A DNA stretch of 64,000 bases. Origin: Onchidella celtica (lineage: Eukaryota; Mollusca; Gastropoda; Systellommatophora; Onchidiidae). The stretch lies in assembly GCA_963931925.1 (NCBI GenBank), contig OZ007570.1, forward strand, positions 66,085,870 through 66,149,869, written 5' to 3'. Below the pieces are notes generated by a model that did no database searches, had not been told where the DNA came from, and was given only the letters and a program-made list of their open reading frames with translations. This document shows, piece after piece, positions 15,868 through 28,500 of this stretch; within the stretch, counting starts at the first letter, position 1; each line of letters begins with the position of its first letter. A program made the position numbers and the translations under genes.

Positions 15868-16480
15868 GGGCAGGCCAAATGCTCCATAATTATACCGGAT
15901 GAGTGGCTTCCTCGGGGAATCTTTCATAATGATCTTGTAGTGGAAAACGCGCTCGTCCGCGTCGAAGTAAACATTTCAAGGAAACAGTGAAAGCATCACT
16001 GATGGCTTCAGTTTGCAAATCTATCATGAAAATAATGAATGACAATGTCTTCCTGTATTACAAGGATAAGTTGGCCCGCTGACTCGGGGAGTAGAAAGAT
16101 GTGATTTTAAAGTTGACTTTCGATCATCAATATATAAATTGAATCGGAGAACGAAATGAACTGTCTTACTTTTGAATTCTACTCAAGAAAATGTTTCTTT
16201 TTTTCCGGCAGTTGCCCTGAAGAAACTTTTTTAATCAGTGAGTTTAGGATGTTGCCCTGTTGTTGCGAAGGGGCACCATAACGGTTCAAACTTCAGGTTC
16301 CCAAAAGTGTAGGTCCGCCATTGGATGGCTTTAAACATTAGCCTTGAGACACGACAAACTGCCCATGACAAGGCCAAATGACGTTTCGTCATCTACAAAA
16401 GTACCCCAAAACCTGTCAGATTACCAGAGCCGCTGTAGGTGAACAGCAAAGACAAGGCAAGAACAATTCGAACTAGCGAT
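15868..16480 (+). mobile_element. Degenerate LINE ORF2 C-terminal remnant, unit 1
   Basis: The plus strand shows a decayed QWAGQMLHNYTG..WLPRGIF segment, then a GKR-like stretch and ..VKASLMA, matching the RWAGH..DTLKASLKALN..AQDRAKWRS region at the end of many LINE polyproteins. Related remnants, antisense to dermatopontin, lie between promoter and ATG exon in units 2, 3 and 4 (47.4, 53.6 and 59.4 kb), so the insertion predates the duplications. Confidence 0.65.
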
Positions 16481-16790
16481 CCTGTACTCGATGTTGCCGC
16501 TGTCCACAACTCGTCGTCTCGTTCTGCTCTATTCTATCTATACTTTGTTAAAGAAATTTACATACGGCCACAAGATGGCATTACAGATTCTATTCTGTCG
16601 TTTTGAAAAAATAAGATAAAATAAACTTTTAAAAAAAGTCCATCTCAAGACTAGATGAAAAAAAAAAAGATAATATTGTGCTTTATCTAATGTTACTTAC
16701 AAGAAAAAATAAGATAAAATAGAAGTTAAAAAAAAAGAAATCCTATCTCAAGGCGAGATGTTAGGCAGTACTTTAAAACTGAACACTCAC

Positions 16791-16862
16791 CTAGACTTGC
16801 TCGTTTCAGTGAGCCAAACTGTCGAAGATAACCCACCTCAGTATTTTCCACACTTTTATATA
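16791..16862 (-). promoter_or_regulatory. TATA promoter and 5'UTR exon of dermatopontin unit 1
   Basis: On the minus strand TATATAAAAG (16862-16853) lies about 60 bp before GCAAGTCTAG|GTGAGTG, a strong splice donor whose last exon base is 16791. The 5'UTR exon would be roughly 16791-16828, spliced to the acceptor at 15090. The core GTCTTCGACAGT-like block and the donor are conserved in units 2 and 3, supporting function. Confidence 0.65.
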
Positions 16863-19834
16863 CATGTGCCATTATCCACCACGAAAAAAATAGCAACAAA
16901 AAATGATGCACATGATAGTGATAGAACAAAACGTTTAATTCAAGTTTTGTCCACTGCCTGTTCCGTTGTGTATTCTAATCCCGTCATGTATAAAACAACC
17001 TGCCAGTTTTCAATTGAACGACTTGTGTTGAGGACTCAACTATTCAGTGCCTCCCCTGATTTTTTACTGTCATTTTTTTCTATATAAAGACACCATTTAC
17101 ACATTAAACAAAACACAAACCGTTCCATAACGGAGTAACAGGCTACAACTTTGATACCATGTCGAAATGGCCTGTCTGCTTTGGCAAAAACAAAAATTAA
17201 ACTAAAATAGGTGTTTAAAAAAAAGCGGATGTGATTGTTGAAGTGATCGGCTCACTGCACACCGCTGTAGACAAGGCCCTTTAAGGAAATTTCGTGCACA
17301 ATAACAGAACTGAAATAATCAAAAGTATCTATTTTTTAATACCGTGTTTTATTTTTGAATATTTTTAAAAAAATTAATGTCACGGTGTGTTTACTCATAA
17401 TAAATCTATTTTTTCTCCATTTTTAATGAATAGTTTTCAATGTCACATGCAATGGCTTTTGCTAAAAATGCTTTTATTTGCTCGGTATATCATTTTATGT
17501 ATATTTTCTGTGGTTATTTCCTTGTTTGGGCTTTACGTGTACTGTGAAGGGCATTGAGACTCTTCAGTTGATAAAGCGCTATGTAAACACATTTTATTAT
17601 TATCATTTTTACTATTTGTTATTTTCTTATCATCTTGAACATCGGCCTATTTATTTTTGGAGATCCCATTTCATGAAGTTTCATAAAGTCGTAAACTCAC
17701 AATAAAACTATTTTTTGTGTATGGTATCATCTATATGTAGGTAACGCACGTATTTTGACCACCCCTCCCCCTGGCCCATGCATGCTCTTCATACACTTGG
17801 TCTCACCCCACCCTCCCCCAGCCTCCGCCCTTGAACAGCCGCTAAAATGATGGATGTCCATGATACGATCTTGGTCTTTTAAAGACTTGGTGTCTTCAAG
17901 TCTCAGTTTGTACTGATTCAACATACTGGATGGATTACACGATTGTTTCAATCGGCACCTGAGTCTTGTAAAATACAACAACGCAATCTGCAGAATAACA
18001 ACAATTCAACATCAAGAACAGCAACAAGACCAAGAAAAAGAAGAAGAAGAAGAACAACAACAGCAACAGCAGCAGCAATAACAACAACGACGATAAGAAA
18101 AACTATAAATGAAACCAAACTGTACTATTATTGAAAACCGTACCTACCAGAACCGTTCCCCCACTCCCTTCCGGCCAAATACACTTTTCGTACACTCGGG
18201 CAACCCAACTCATCTGATCTCATAACATCAAGAGATTCCGTAGCCTTCACGTCAAATCCATTATGTGGCCCAGATTCTGTATGATTTCAAAGCTTCAGGC
18301 ACTTTGCAATATGGATTAAATAGAAAATATGATACCTAGAATGTGGATGACGGTGGAATCGAGAGGTATTTGCCATATTTGTTATATGCGACATTTTGCC
18401 GATTTTTGTTTTGTCATGAAAGTGGTTTTCTCACTCCTGATTGCATTATGTACTCAAATGTGTCATTCCAATCGGTTAAAAACTTTTCGACATAAGTGTG
18501 ACGTAATGTTGTATGCATTTTAGCCCTTTTTGTCGACCCAACTTTAATCCTCATCCTACTCGAAAAAAAGGCAAAAATGCACATGCAATAATACGGCAAA
18601 TAACCGGTGAAATTTTACTTGTTGTCTATGGGAATGTCTTTGCTGAAGAGAAAAAAAGAATGAATGAGAAGATATGATTGAGTGTCGGGTACTGGATTGA
18701 TGTTTATCAGGATGTTCGTTGTCATGATTCGGATGTTATTAAAACTCACGCAGAGAGTGAGTTGTTGTTGTTTACCAGGGCCATGAGAAATTGGCTGGTG
18801 GCCTTGAACGGTCCTCGCCAAATTATAGTTGGTGAGTAAATAAATGTAAAGTTAAACTGTTAGATTCACGCTTGTGGGTTTTAATGTTCGTGATTAATAA
18901 GTAATGGAGTAGGGGTGAAACAAGGTGGGGCTAGTTGACATTGTTAAGTATGACTAGACAAGTTTTTGCACGTTAACTGGCTGGTAGAATAGTGCAGACG
19001 TATTACTACAATTACACACACTGTATCTCGACTGAGGTTTTATCTCTGCTTGTGCGTTAAAGAAATAGAAATTACCAGCCGAAATGGTTTCTCTCACTCC
19101 ATTACATCACGATTAATGGAAACAAAACATCAGGCACACTGGAAGCCAACAGCACGATTTAACTTGGAGCTTTCTTTACTATCTGAGTAAGGATTGGTAC
19201 CAATACAGGGTTTTGTTTATAACAACTGAACTTACAATGCATCTTTGATTAAATAATGTGAATAAGAAGGCCACTTAGTTTATGGTGTTTACGACGCAGA
19301 TCTCTTGGCCATCTACGGCACCTCGTTGTTTTGTGTTTGCGTGTCCGAGTGCAAACTAGAAAAAAAGGCAAAAATAACTTAAAATATGCGCTGATTGTTT
19401 TTGCAGAGATGGAGCACGTTGTACTGAAAGTCTATCTGCTCAACACGAATGCTATGGAGGAGCTCCCAGAATTATGGATATGGTTTGTAATATCGGTCTA
19501 CTCCTTAATTTATACAATCCTCATTGCATTCCTAGCAAGATTTCGCCTGTTACAAAACAAAAATTTAAAAATTAAAGAAATAAATAAACTTAGCCAGAGA
19601 GAGGTGGGAAATGAAGCGGATCCTATGTTTTCCTAAGTCTAAATCTATTCTGCATGGTCATTCCCGTGATATCATATTATTTTATATGAGCAGAATAGCC
19701 CAGTTTACGCCTGGGGTTACAAAAATTGTGCTTCCCTACAGTGCGTCTTCTTTAAAACGAGTGATGATCAACGACGATTTCCTCGAAAAGTGTGTATTGG
19801 ATTTATTTCCAATTTGGCATAGGTTAATATTTCA
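16863..19834. other. Intergenic; repeat relics
   Basis: 17530-17600 ends AAAGCGCTATGTAAACAC followed by a TTATTATTAT run, a probable LINE 3' tail. 17655-17830 resembles 56690-56820 (CATGAGTTTCATAAAGTCG-like, then a C-rich block). 18340-18620 matches 8690-8965. No exon of the flanking genes was found, including the missing first exon(s) of the 5'-nucleotidase. Confidence 0.45.
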
Positions 19835-19842
19835 CACTAAAC

Positions 19843-20207
19843 CACAGACTAATAAAATACCCAGACTGCACGATCCCATTGTGTGACGTCACAAAAAAGC
19901 GAAAGGTCATGAACCATCCGCCATTCTAGGTTTAAGGTAGCGACAGACGCTTCAGCATAGCTACAATTTTGAATGACACCATTTTGACGCGCCTACTGAA
20001 CGCGGAAGTTTGGTTCCGCACAAAGAAATTAATACATGTACAACCAATCTTGACAAATAAAAAGAAATTCTACTGCAGATAGAACTAGAATGGGAATTTC
20101 CCGAGCGGCGGCCATGTTGATTATAGAGTCGCCGCTCGGGAAATTCCGTAAAAAAACGACACAGCCCGAAGCTCGTGTTTCCAGTCTGGTTAATTTATTA
20201 GTCTGTG
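19843..20207 (+). mobile_element. hAT-like MITE, copy 1 (365 bp)
   Basis: Terminal inverted repeats CACAGACTAATAAA / TTTATTAGTCTGTG bound 365 bp, flanked by a perfect 8-bp target-site duplication CACTAAAC (19835-19842 and 20208-20215). Internal landmarks are GTGTGACGTCACA, CGCGGAAGTTTGGTTCCGCA and an inverted pair of CGAGCGGCG-type segments. An 8-bp duplication with a central TA fits hAT elements; P-like elements also make 8-bp duplications. No transposase is encoded. Confidence 0.88.
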
Positions 20208-20663
20208 CACTAAACTAAATGGATCCATGTTTAAAATATTTTTTTAGACTGTAATCTGATTTTGATATTGCTTTCTTGAGATTTATGAGTACTAAGTAGA
20301 CCGAATAATAAAAAAAAATATTTCTACAGCAATAAACTGTGCGGAACAGTATAAAGTGTTCAAAATAGGTGTGATTTACTGCATAGAGTGCTGTCCCCTT
20401 AGAATACACAGTATCATTTTCCCGTTCAAGTTGAACACGAGATTCAGCTGAATATCAGTAAAAATGATTAGGCACATTCTATAATAAAGAAGATAAGGGC
20501 GATTATGCTTAATATGTGATATTAAATAGTGGCTGAGTACATCATAGACTGGTCTAAGCATTTCCTACAGAATTCCCCACCCCATTCCCAAAACCTCAAA
20601 GAAGCAAGAGGTCTTAAATATTGACCAAAGGAGAAAAAACCCACACAAAGTTATCTCCCACAG

Positions 20664-20804
20664 GTCAAGCAAGTGAGAAAAAAATTCGGAGATGAAGTTC
20701 TGCTCCTGGATGCTGGCGATCAGTTTCAGGGAACCATTTGGTTTTACGTGTTTGGAGGTTTTGTCAGCTCTGTCTTCATGAATGCCATCGGTTATGACGC
20801 AATG
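20664..20804 (+). CDS. NT5E: 5'-nucleotidase exon with first visible metal ligand
   Basis: Encodes VKQVRKKFGDEV then LLLDAGDQFQGTIWF and MNAIGYDAM. The Asp of LLDAGDQ is the residue bridging both metals in this family. Acceptor is CCCACAG|GTC, donor ATG|GTGAGT, both phase 0. Forty-seven codons exactly. Confidence 0.93.
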
Positions 20805-22304
20805 GTGAGTCAATACAAAAGACAATAATTATTATAGAAACCAGAGATAAACTGCAGAATAGCAGCAAGGATTGAAACTAAGTAAAAATATGGCAAAAAG
20901 AAAACACGGTTGTCACTCACGGTTTTCGCACAAGGGGTCCGTATTTTAAAGCTTTTTTTTTTACTCCAGAGCTAGAGAGCTCCTCGCGAAATACTCCTAA
21001 CAATAGCCTTAAATAATTATTCTTTTAGATGTTCTTTTTGTTTTTGTCCTGTTTTTTTTGTTGAATTAGTAAGGGGCAGGGTTAGGGATTCGATAAGATT
21101 TTGGGTTGAGGATAAGAACGGGGTTAGGGATAGTTATGTATACGGAAGCGCCCGTAGAGCAAAACGCTTAGGGTGCATACATACTTATAACAGCAGCCAA
21201 AAGAAAAAGTTGCATGTAGAAAAACCACGCGTAAGAAAATTTAATAATACCGAAACGATACAATAAAACGTAAAGAACCGGGGAAGACAAATCGAGCTTT
21301 AAACACAAAACACTAGTAAATGAAAAACATATGAGGTAAACTGAACAAACGAATGAGAAGAAAAAGGGATTTACTGGGGATAAATGAGGACTTGATGTAC
21401 TTTGCGATGTTGAATTTCGCATTGGAAAGAATTTAGATTCAAAGTCCATAAATTGGGAGTGTTTCCTGTATTATCATAATTATTAAATGAAATCACAGAA
21501 TGTGGGGATCGAACTTGTGTGCATATTATCATTCCTCTTCTTTCCGTCCATGAAATACTCGCAGATCCCCAGCATTATATACACCCCACATATATACACA
21601 TACACATATAAGTCTATCTCACCATAATAATTTATCTCACGTCATTTCCGACATTCCAGTTATTATTTTTCCAAACTCCAAAATACAACAGGAACGAGTA
21701 ACTTAAACCACCGTGATTATGGCAAAGCTGGGAGCCTGAATGCTTGGCTTGCTATTCCAGTTCGTCTTGCATAACTCTTTTTCCCCATTTGTTTGTCTTG
21801 TGTGTCTATTTTCCTCATGTTCTTTCTTGTTTTCTTTGTTTATTGGCGGTCTGTAAAACATGATGAAATTTCATCAATGTCCAGGCGGTTGGCAATCATG
21901 AATTTGACCGGGGAGTTGAGGGATTGGTTCCATTTGCAAGAAACTTGAAATTTCCACTCCTGTCAAGTAACATTATTCTGGAAAACACACCCGAACTGCA
22001 GAATTTCATTAAAAAATCCACTGTAATTACAAAAAAGGGCAAGAAAATTGGCATTGTTGGATACACGACGCCAGAGACTCCCTCACTTTCAAAGACAGGT
22101 AAGAAACCAGTCTGTTTGTTCCGTAACCGGATACAACAACCTGTTTCAGATTAGTTAACTCAGCCAAATGTATTAATATAATTTCATATTCTGACTGACT
22201 GATAATGTCTCCCTTAAGCCTAGTGGGTTTTGTATAGCTTGAAGGTATATTGTAAGTGCGTGACAGATATATAAATAGTTGGATAGATAGATAGATAGAT
22301 AGAT

Positions 22305-22373
<69 letters not shown>

Positions 22374-22446
22374 GGATAGGTAGATAGGTAGATAGGTAGA
22401 TAGGTAGGTAGATAGGTAGATAGATAGATAGATAGAGAGAGAGAGC

Positions 22447-22512
<66 letters not shown>

Positions 22513-25500
22513 GAGAGAGAGCTGGAGAGCTATATAAATGGACTCCATTATAATTATTTTTTATTTAGAAAGTAGCAGTTAAATAAAGTATCATTTACAG
22601 CTTGATATTTATTTTGGTCGTGTGCGCTACATTAGTTGGCACTAAATGTCAGTCCACTCAAGTACGTAACCATCCTACAATGCAGATCACTTCATGCCTT
22701 GTATCTCACTGCCATCAAAATTACCATTCAGCCGTATGCCCTCGGTTCCATCCACTCATTCTCTTAACAAGTTACTGGTCCACCCACAGCTGAGTGCACA
22801 AAATGAGATTCAGAGAGACTGAGATATTATAGACATGAGCGTTTTCCTGATTCACTCTGGTAGAAGTCTTATGGTTAGTTATGTTTTAGTACTGAGTACC
22901 TTTTTGTCTTTGCTCTGTGTCTTCTCTGCTTCTTCACATCCTTCCTCAACATTTCTGTAGCTATATATATATACGTGTGGATCTGGCGAAATCGGGTTTA
23001 AGGCCAAAACCAAATTCCTGAGGAAATCCTTTCAAAAAGTGTATGTGTGTTGGGAGTGGGGGGGGGGGGGGGTTCTTTGGAAATAGGGATTTCCATATAA
23101 AATGAAAGACAGGCAATTTTTCTGGACTCCATTAAAATATTTTGCTTTAAATCGTGTATGACACAGTGCGCCGGTTGGCAGCCTTTTTGTGCTCTGCATT
23201 TTATTACTTGTTGTTCCTGATCAACATCGATTTGAGGTCTTTATTTTAGGAGGTTCGCTGCCCTTGGCATTTACACCTCACTTTACTTGTTTTATTATTT
23301 CTTGTTCTGGCGGGGGGGGGGGGGGGGGGGAGAGAGATGATATGGATAAATTTTTAATCTATTAATTTCAATTTTGCCCGGGCAGCGGCCTTTCGGCCTG
23401 CTCTTTACGATTTCCAACTGCCAAGGTATCTTTAACGTGCGCAACGTGCACACGGGCCCTCTGAATTTTTTCGTCCTTATCCGAGAAGACTAGGTACTCG
23501 ATCCTACCCCCCAATAGGACCAGGGACTTGAAAATATGAGAAAAATCCAATTTCCAAGAACTACTCGATCCTACCCCCCAATAGGACCAGGGACTTGAAA
23601 ACATGAGAAAAATCCACTTTCCAACATGCCTGCACTGCCCGGGTTTAGAACCCGGGACCCTTGGCATGAGAGGCGAGCACCTTGCCTCTAGACCACCTTG
23701 TCCCCCTCCTGATCAACATCGGCTTTCTTTTGGATTTTTATACCAGCATGTTTACTAGGTTTCAGTGAATTCATGTGTGAAAAAATATTGTGAAAATTCT
23801 GAAATTGAAGTCAGAAATTCTCAGATCAATTTTAAGATCTTCAAGTTGGAATAATTTCCACCATTGTGCTTGTGTTATTCTTGGCCTGTCACTACTCATG
23901 GCTAGTACAGGTAACATTGTTTTGACAAGTGAACACTTACACACTGAGACCGGTGTGCACACTGATGTGCTTGGTGAAGTGAATATGAACACCTTCAGTC
24001 AACAACTGTGTAATCCCACAATGGCCTATTCAAGAGACCAGCTGTGTGCTTTAAGACCCTTGAACACAGCAATTGTACCACCTAGTGTAATGCATAGATT
24101 AAGAAACAACAAAATTAACTTAATACCAGCAACCAAACGCTCAGGAAGGGGAGGCAAACAGAGAATTAAAGTAAACATCACCAGTAGACATGGTTGTCTC
24201 CCTGGATATAGACAAGTATGCAAAGCAAATTTAATCAAAGTGGACACTGATGATGTAGAACGTGACCAGTGCAGTAACATCAGAGTTGGTTATTTAAATG
24301 CTCAGTCATCTAGAAATAAAACTGAAGACATTGTGGACCTCATTCACGAAAAGAATCTAGATTTACTGTTTATCGTTGAAACATGGTTAGTGAAAGAGCG
24401 TGATGCTATTATTGAAGATGAACTGACACCTCCTAATTTCAAAATTAAATCTTTTCCTCGGAAAAATCGTCTTGGAGGCGGGATCGCTGTAATTTTCAGA
24501 AAATCACTTGAACCAAAAATTGTTATTAAACCGGAAACTAGCTACCAACCTGAAACATTTGAGATTATGGAGCTATCATTAGATCTTGGCACCAAAGTCT
24601 TTCATTTTGTCTGCATTTATCGAGCGTCAGGCAGTAAAACCAATTTTCTGAGTGAACTTGAAGTTCTCCTACCACGCTTAACCTGCGAGAAAGGATACCC
24701 TGTTCTTTTGGGTGATCTTAATTTTCATTTTGATTCTGAAACATCATCTGAAGTAAAACGACTTAAAGAACTTATCGACCAATGCAACATGTCTCAGATA
24801 ATCAAATGTCCAACTCATCGAGCTGGTCACATCTTAGATTTAGTGATCATCAAACAAACCTTGAGCACCTTCACCAACACCGCCGTCCTAGAAAAACTCA
24901 TTTCGGATCATAAAACCACCGTACTCAATATTGATTTCGCAAAGCCAAATATCATCAAAAAAGTTGTGTCGTCCAGAGACATAAAAGGTATCGACATCAA
25001 TGCCTTCAAGACGGAAATGGCCAATGCTCTCGAGAACTTTGAAGGCGACATCACATCTTATAATAACATCCAGGAGGATCTACTACAGCGACATGCACCT
25101 ATCAAGACCAGGTCAATCTCCAACAGACCGTTCGCTCCATGGTACACCCTAGATGTCAAAGCAGCCAAAGCAGAATGTCGCAAAGCAGAAAGGAAATGGT
25201 TAAAGACAGGTCTTACAGCCCACAAGGACATTTTCAAACACCAGAAGAACAAATGGAAATGTGTTATTAAACTTGCAAAAAAAGACTTCTATGTCACTAA
25301 ACTTCAAAATTCTACATCTTGTAAGGAACTTTTTAGTATTTGTGATGAACTCACAGGGAAAAGAAAGGAAACACCTCTACCCACAATTTACGAGAACAAT
25401 TTGTTGCCCAATGTTTTTGCTGATTATTTTGATAAAAAAGTTACAACTATCCGAGAAAATCTTGACAGTTTTGATGCCATTGATCATTTTGATGAGTTTC

Positions 25501-28500
25501 AGGGAAATCCTATAGACACTCTTGGTGTTGTGTCGAATGAATCTGTAAAATCTATCATCATGGCATCGCCATCAAAATGTTGTGACCTCGATCCTATTCC
25601 TACATTTTTGGTTAGATCTTGTATTGATGAACTGGTTCCAACTATTACAAAAATAATAAACAACTCTATTTTAAGTGGGTCTGTCCCCGATTATTTTAAA
25701 ACAGCCTGGGTAACACCACTTTTGAAAAAAACGACTGTTGATCAAAACATGTTGAAAAATTATGACCTGTTGGAACCATTTCAATCTGCTTACAGAAGTA
25801 ACCACAGTACTGAAACTGCACTATTAAGAATCATGAATGACATATTAGTAAAGGCAGATTCTGGAAATATTACTCTGCTAAATTTGTTGGATCTATCAGC
25901 AGCGTTCGACACCATCGATCACGAAATCCTGCTCAGAAGGCTAGAAACATCGTTTGGAATCAGAGGGGTCGCCCTTAAATGGGTCGAATCTTACCTGTCA
26001 AATCGCCACCAATTTGTTGTAACCAACAAAATAAGATCTTTTTCTTATGCGCTTCAGTATGGCGTACCACAAGGCTCAGTGCTTGGTCCTATTTTGTTTA
26101 CTATCTATACTATTCCACTTGTACATGAAATAAAGAAATTTAATTTACAATATCATTTCTATGCTGATGATACCCAGCTCTACAGTTCTGCCTTGCCATG
26201 CGATGTTGACAGCCTTCTGCAGCAGGCTGGAAACTGTATAACAGAAATTAAAAGCTGGATGAACCAAAACAAACTGGCACTAAATGAGGATAAAACTGAG
26301 GTTATTTTATTAGGCCGTGAGCGGGTTCTGCAAGAAGCGGACAGAACTGAGATGATAATTGGCACTAATTCAATAGAAATTTCAAAAAAAGTAAAAAACC
26401 TAGGGGTTTACATTGATTCAAATCTTTCTATGTCATCTCAGGTTAGTCACCTCATTCGTATTCTATACATGGAAATCTGGAAAATTGGTAAAATCAGACA
26501 TCTTATTTCAACTGAAACTGCGGCTGTTTTAGTAAATTCTTTTGTACTTTCAAAGCTTGACTATTGCAACTCCCTTTTGGCTGGAATTTCACAAAAAAAT
26601 ATTAGAAAACTCCAAATTGCTCAAAACAATGCAGCGAGACTTGTTTTGAAGAAAAAGAAAAGAGATTCAGCACTGCCACTTCTGCAGAGTTTGCACTGGC
26701 TGCCAGTCGAGAAAAGAATAATGTACAAACTGTCATCCATTTGTCACAAATGTGTCAATAATACTGCTCCATCGTACCTAGTTGATTTAACTGATTACTA
26801 TGTTCCATCTCGTCAACTAAGATCATCATCTGACACTACAAAATTGAAAGTACCTAAAATGAATCTGTCCACTGTAGGAGAAAAGTCCTTTTCATTTCTT
26901 GGCCCTACCATCTGGAACACTCTTCCAAAGACAACCAGGGAAATTAATGACATTGGTTCTTTCAAACGCCATCTGAAGACCCATTTCTTTCAGACAAACT
27001 AGGCTAGGTGTTTTTCGGCAGCAACAATAGTAAATATTTTTGAATTTCTTTTGTGTATGCGTGTGTGTGTGTGTGTAAGAGTTTGTTAAAGCGCCCAGAG
27101 CTTGTCATCGACGGGGTTGGGCGCTATATAAATGCAATATATTATTATTATTATTATCGTCTTAGAAATATTTTATTTTGATATTTTAATGGGTATAAAA
27201 ATTTCAAGTTAAGCCCGATTTGGCCGGATCCAGGCACATATTTGTCCCAAATATTTATATAGAATATAACAGGTAGCTAACGTGCGGATCGAAATGTGAC
27301 CAATTTGTCCAACCCCGACCACAAATTTTGTGAAACCTTTCTCAAGATATTCCTTTTCTCGTGTCAATTTCTGATTATGTCCATCCAGAGACAGTTAACT
27401 TTACGGAAGAACTTGGAGCCATCCAAAAAGAGGTGGACAAACTGACTGCTCAAGGAATCGACATCATAATAGCTCTTGGTCACTCTGGCTACAAGGCTGA
27501 TATTGAGCTCGGCGAACAACTCAAGGATGTGGACATCGTCGTTGGTGGACACACGAACACATTTCTTTACAATGGTAAACGTGTTTGTGTTTGTTTGTCT
27601 AACTATATGAAGTTCCCGACATTGCCCGGGATAAACCTGTGAACCCACCGTACTATCTCTCTCTCTCTCTCTTTTGGGTCTACAACACAGACTAATAAAT
27701 TAATCAGACTGGAAACACGAGCTTCGGGGTGTGCCGTTTTTTACGGAATTTCCCGAGCGGCGGCCGTATAACCAACATGGCCGCCGCTCATGAAATTCCC
27801 ATTCTAGTTATATTTGCAGTAGAAATTTCTTTTTATTCGTCAAGATTGGTTGTACATGTATTAATTTCTTGGTGCGGAACCAAACTTCCGCGTTCAGTAG
27901 GCGCGTCAAAATGGTATCATTCAAAATTGTAGCTATGCTGAACCTCGGTCGCTACCGTAAACCTAGAATGGCGGATGGTTCATGACCTTTCGCTGTTTTG
28001 TGACGTCACACAATGGGATCATCCAGTCTGGGTATTTTATTAGTCTGTGGTCTACAAAGCTTCCCATATTCTACAGTCTTACTACAGATTCGATGCGCCC
28101 CAGAGCACTACACACTCATTTCTGATAGGGAAATTGTGCGCACGGAAGTGAACGCCTATTAATAACATCGTTTCTGGTGCGATGGGCTTACTACAGGGAA
28201 CCAAAACAAAGATCATTGTATTGTACATTTTTATAACTTTTGATTTAAAAATACCTGAAACTTGAATCAACACAATCGGTTGATACAAAACCGATTGGAC
28301 TGGATTAGTTGACACTTAAGAAAATTAATTTTATAAGTTTTAAACTGTCATTTAGGCTGTAGAGTCGAGCAAAAAATGGGGCGAATTGGCACCACAATGA
28401 ATTACTCCCACCAATATTTTTTTTAATAATAAGATAAGATTTAATTGCCAAAAAAAAAAAAAAAGCCTAGCCGCACATAGACACAGCTGCATTAGTCTAA

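Noticed and set aside
27347-27388. Earlier acceptor at 27345-27346 for the GHSG exon
   Set aside because: It is in frame but has a poor pyrimidine tract and would add 14 residues absent from the family; the AG at 27387-27388 follows a strong pyrimidine stretch and gives the expected length.
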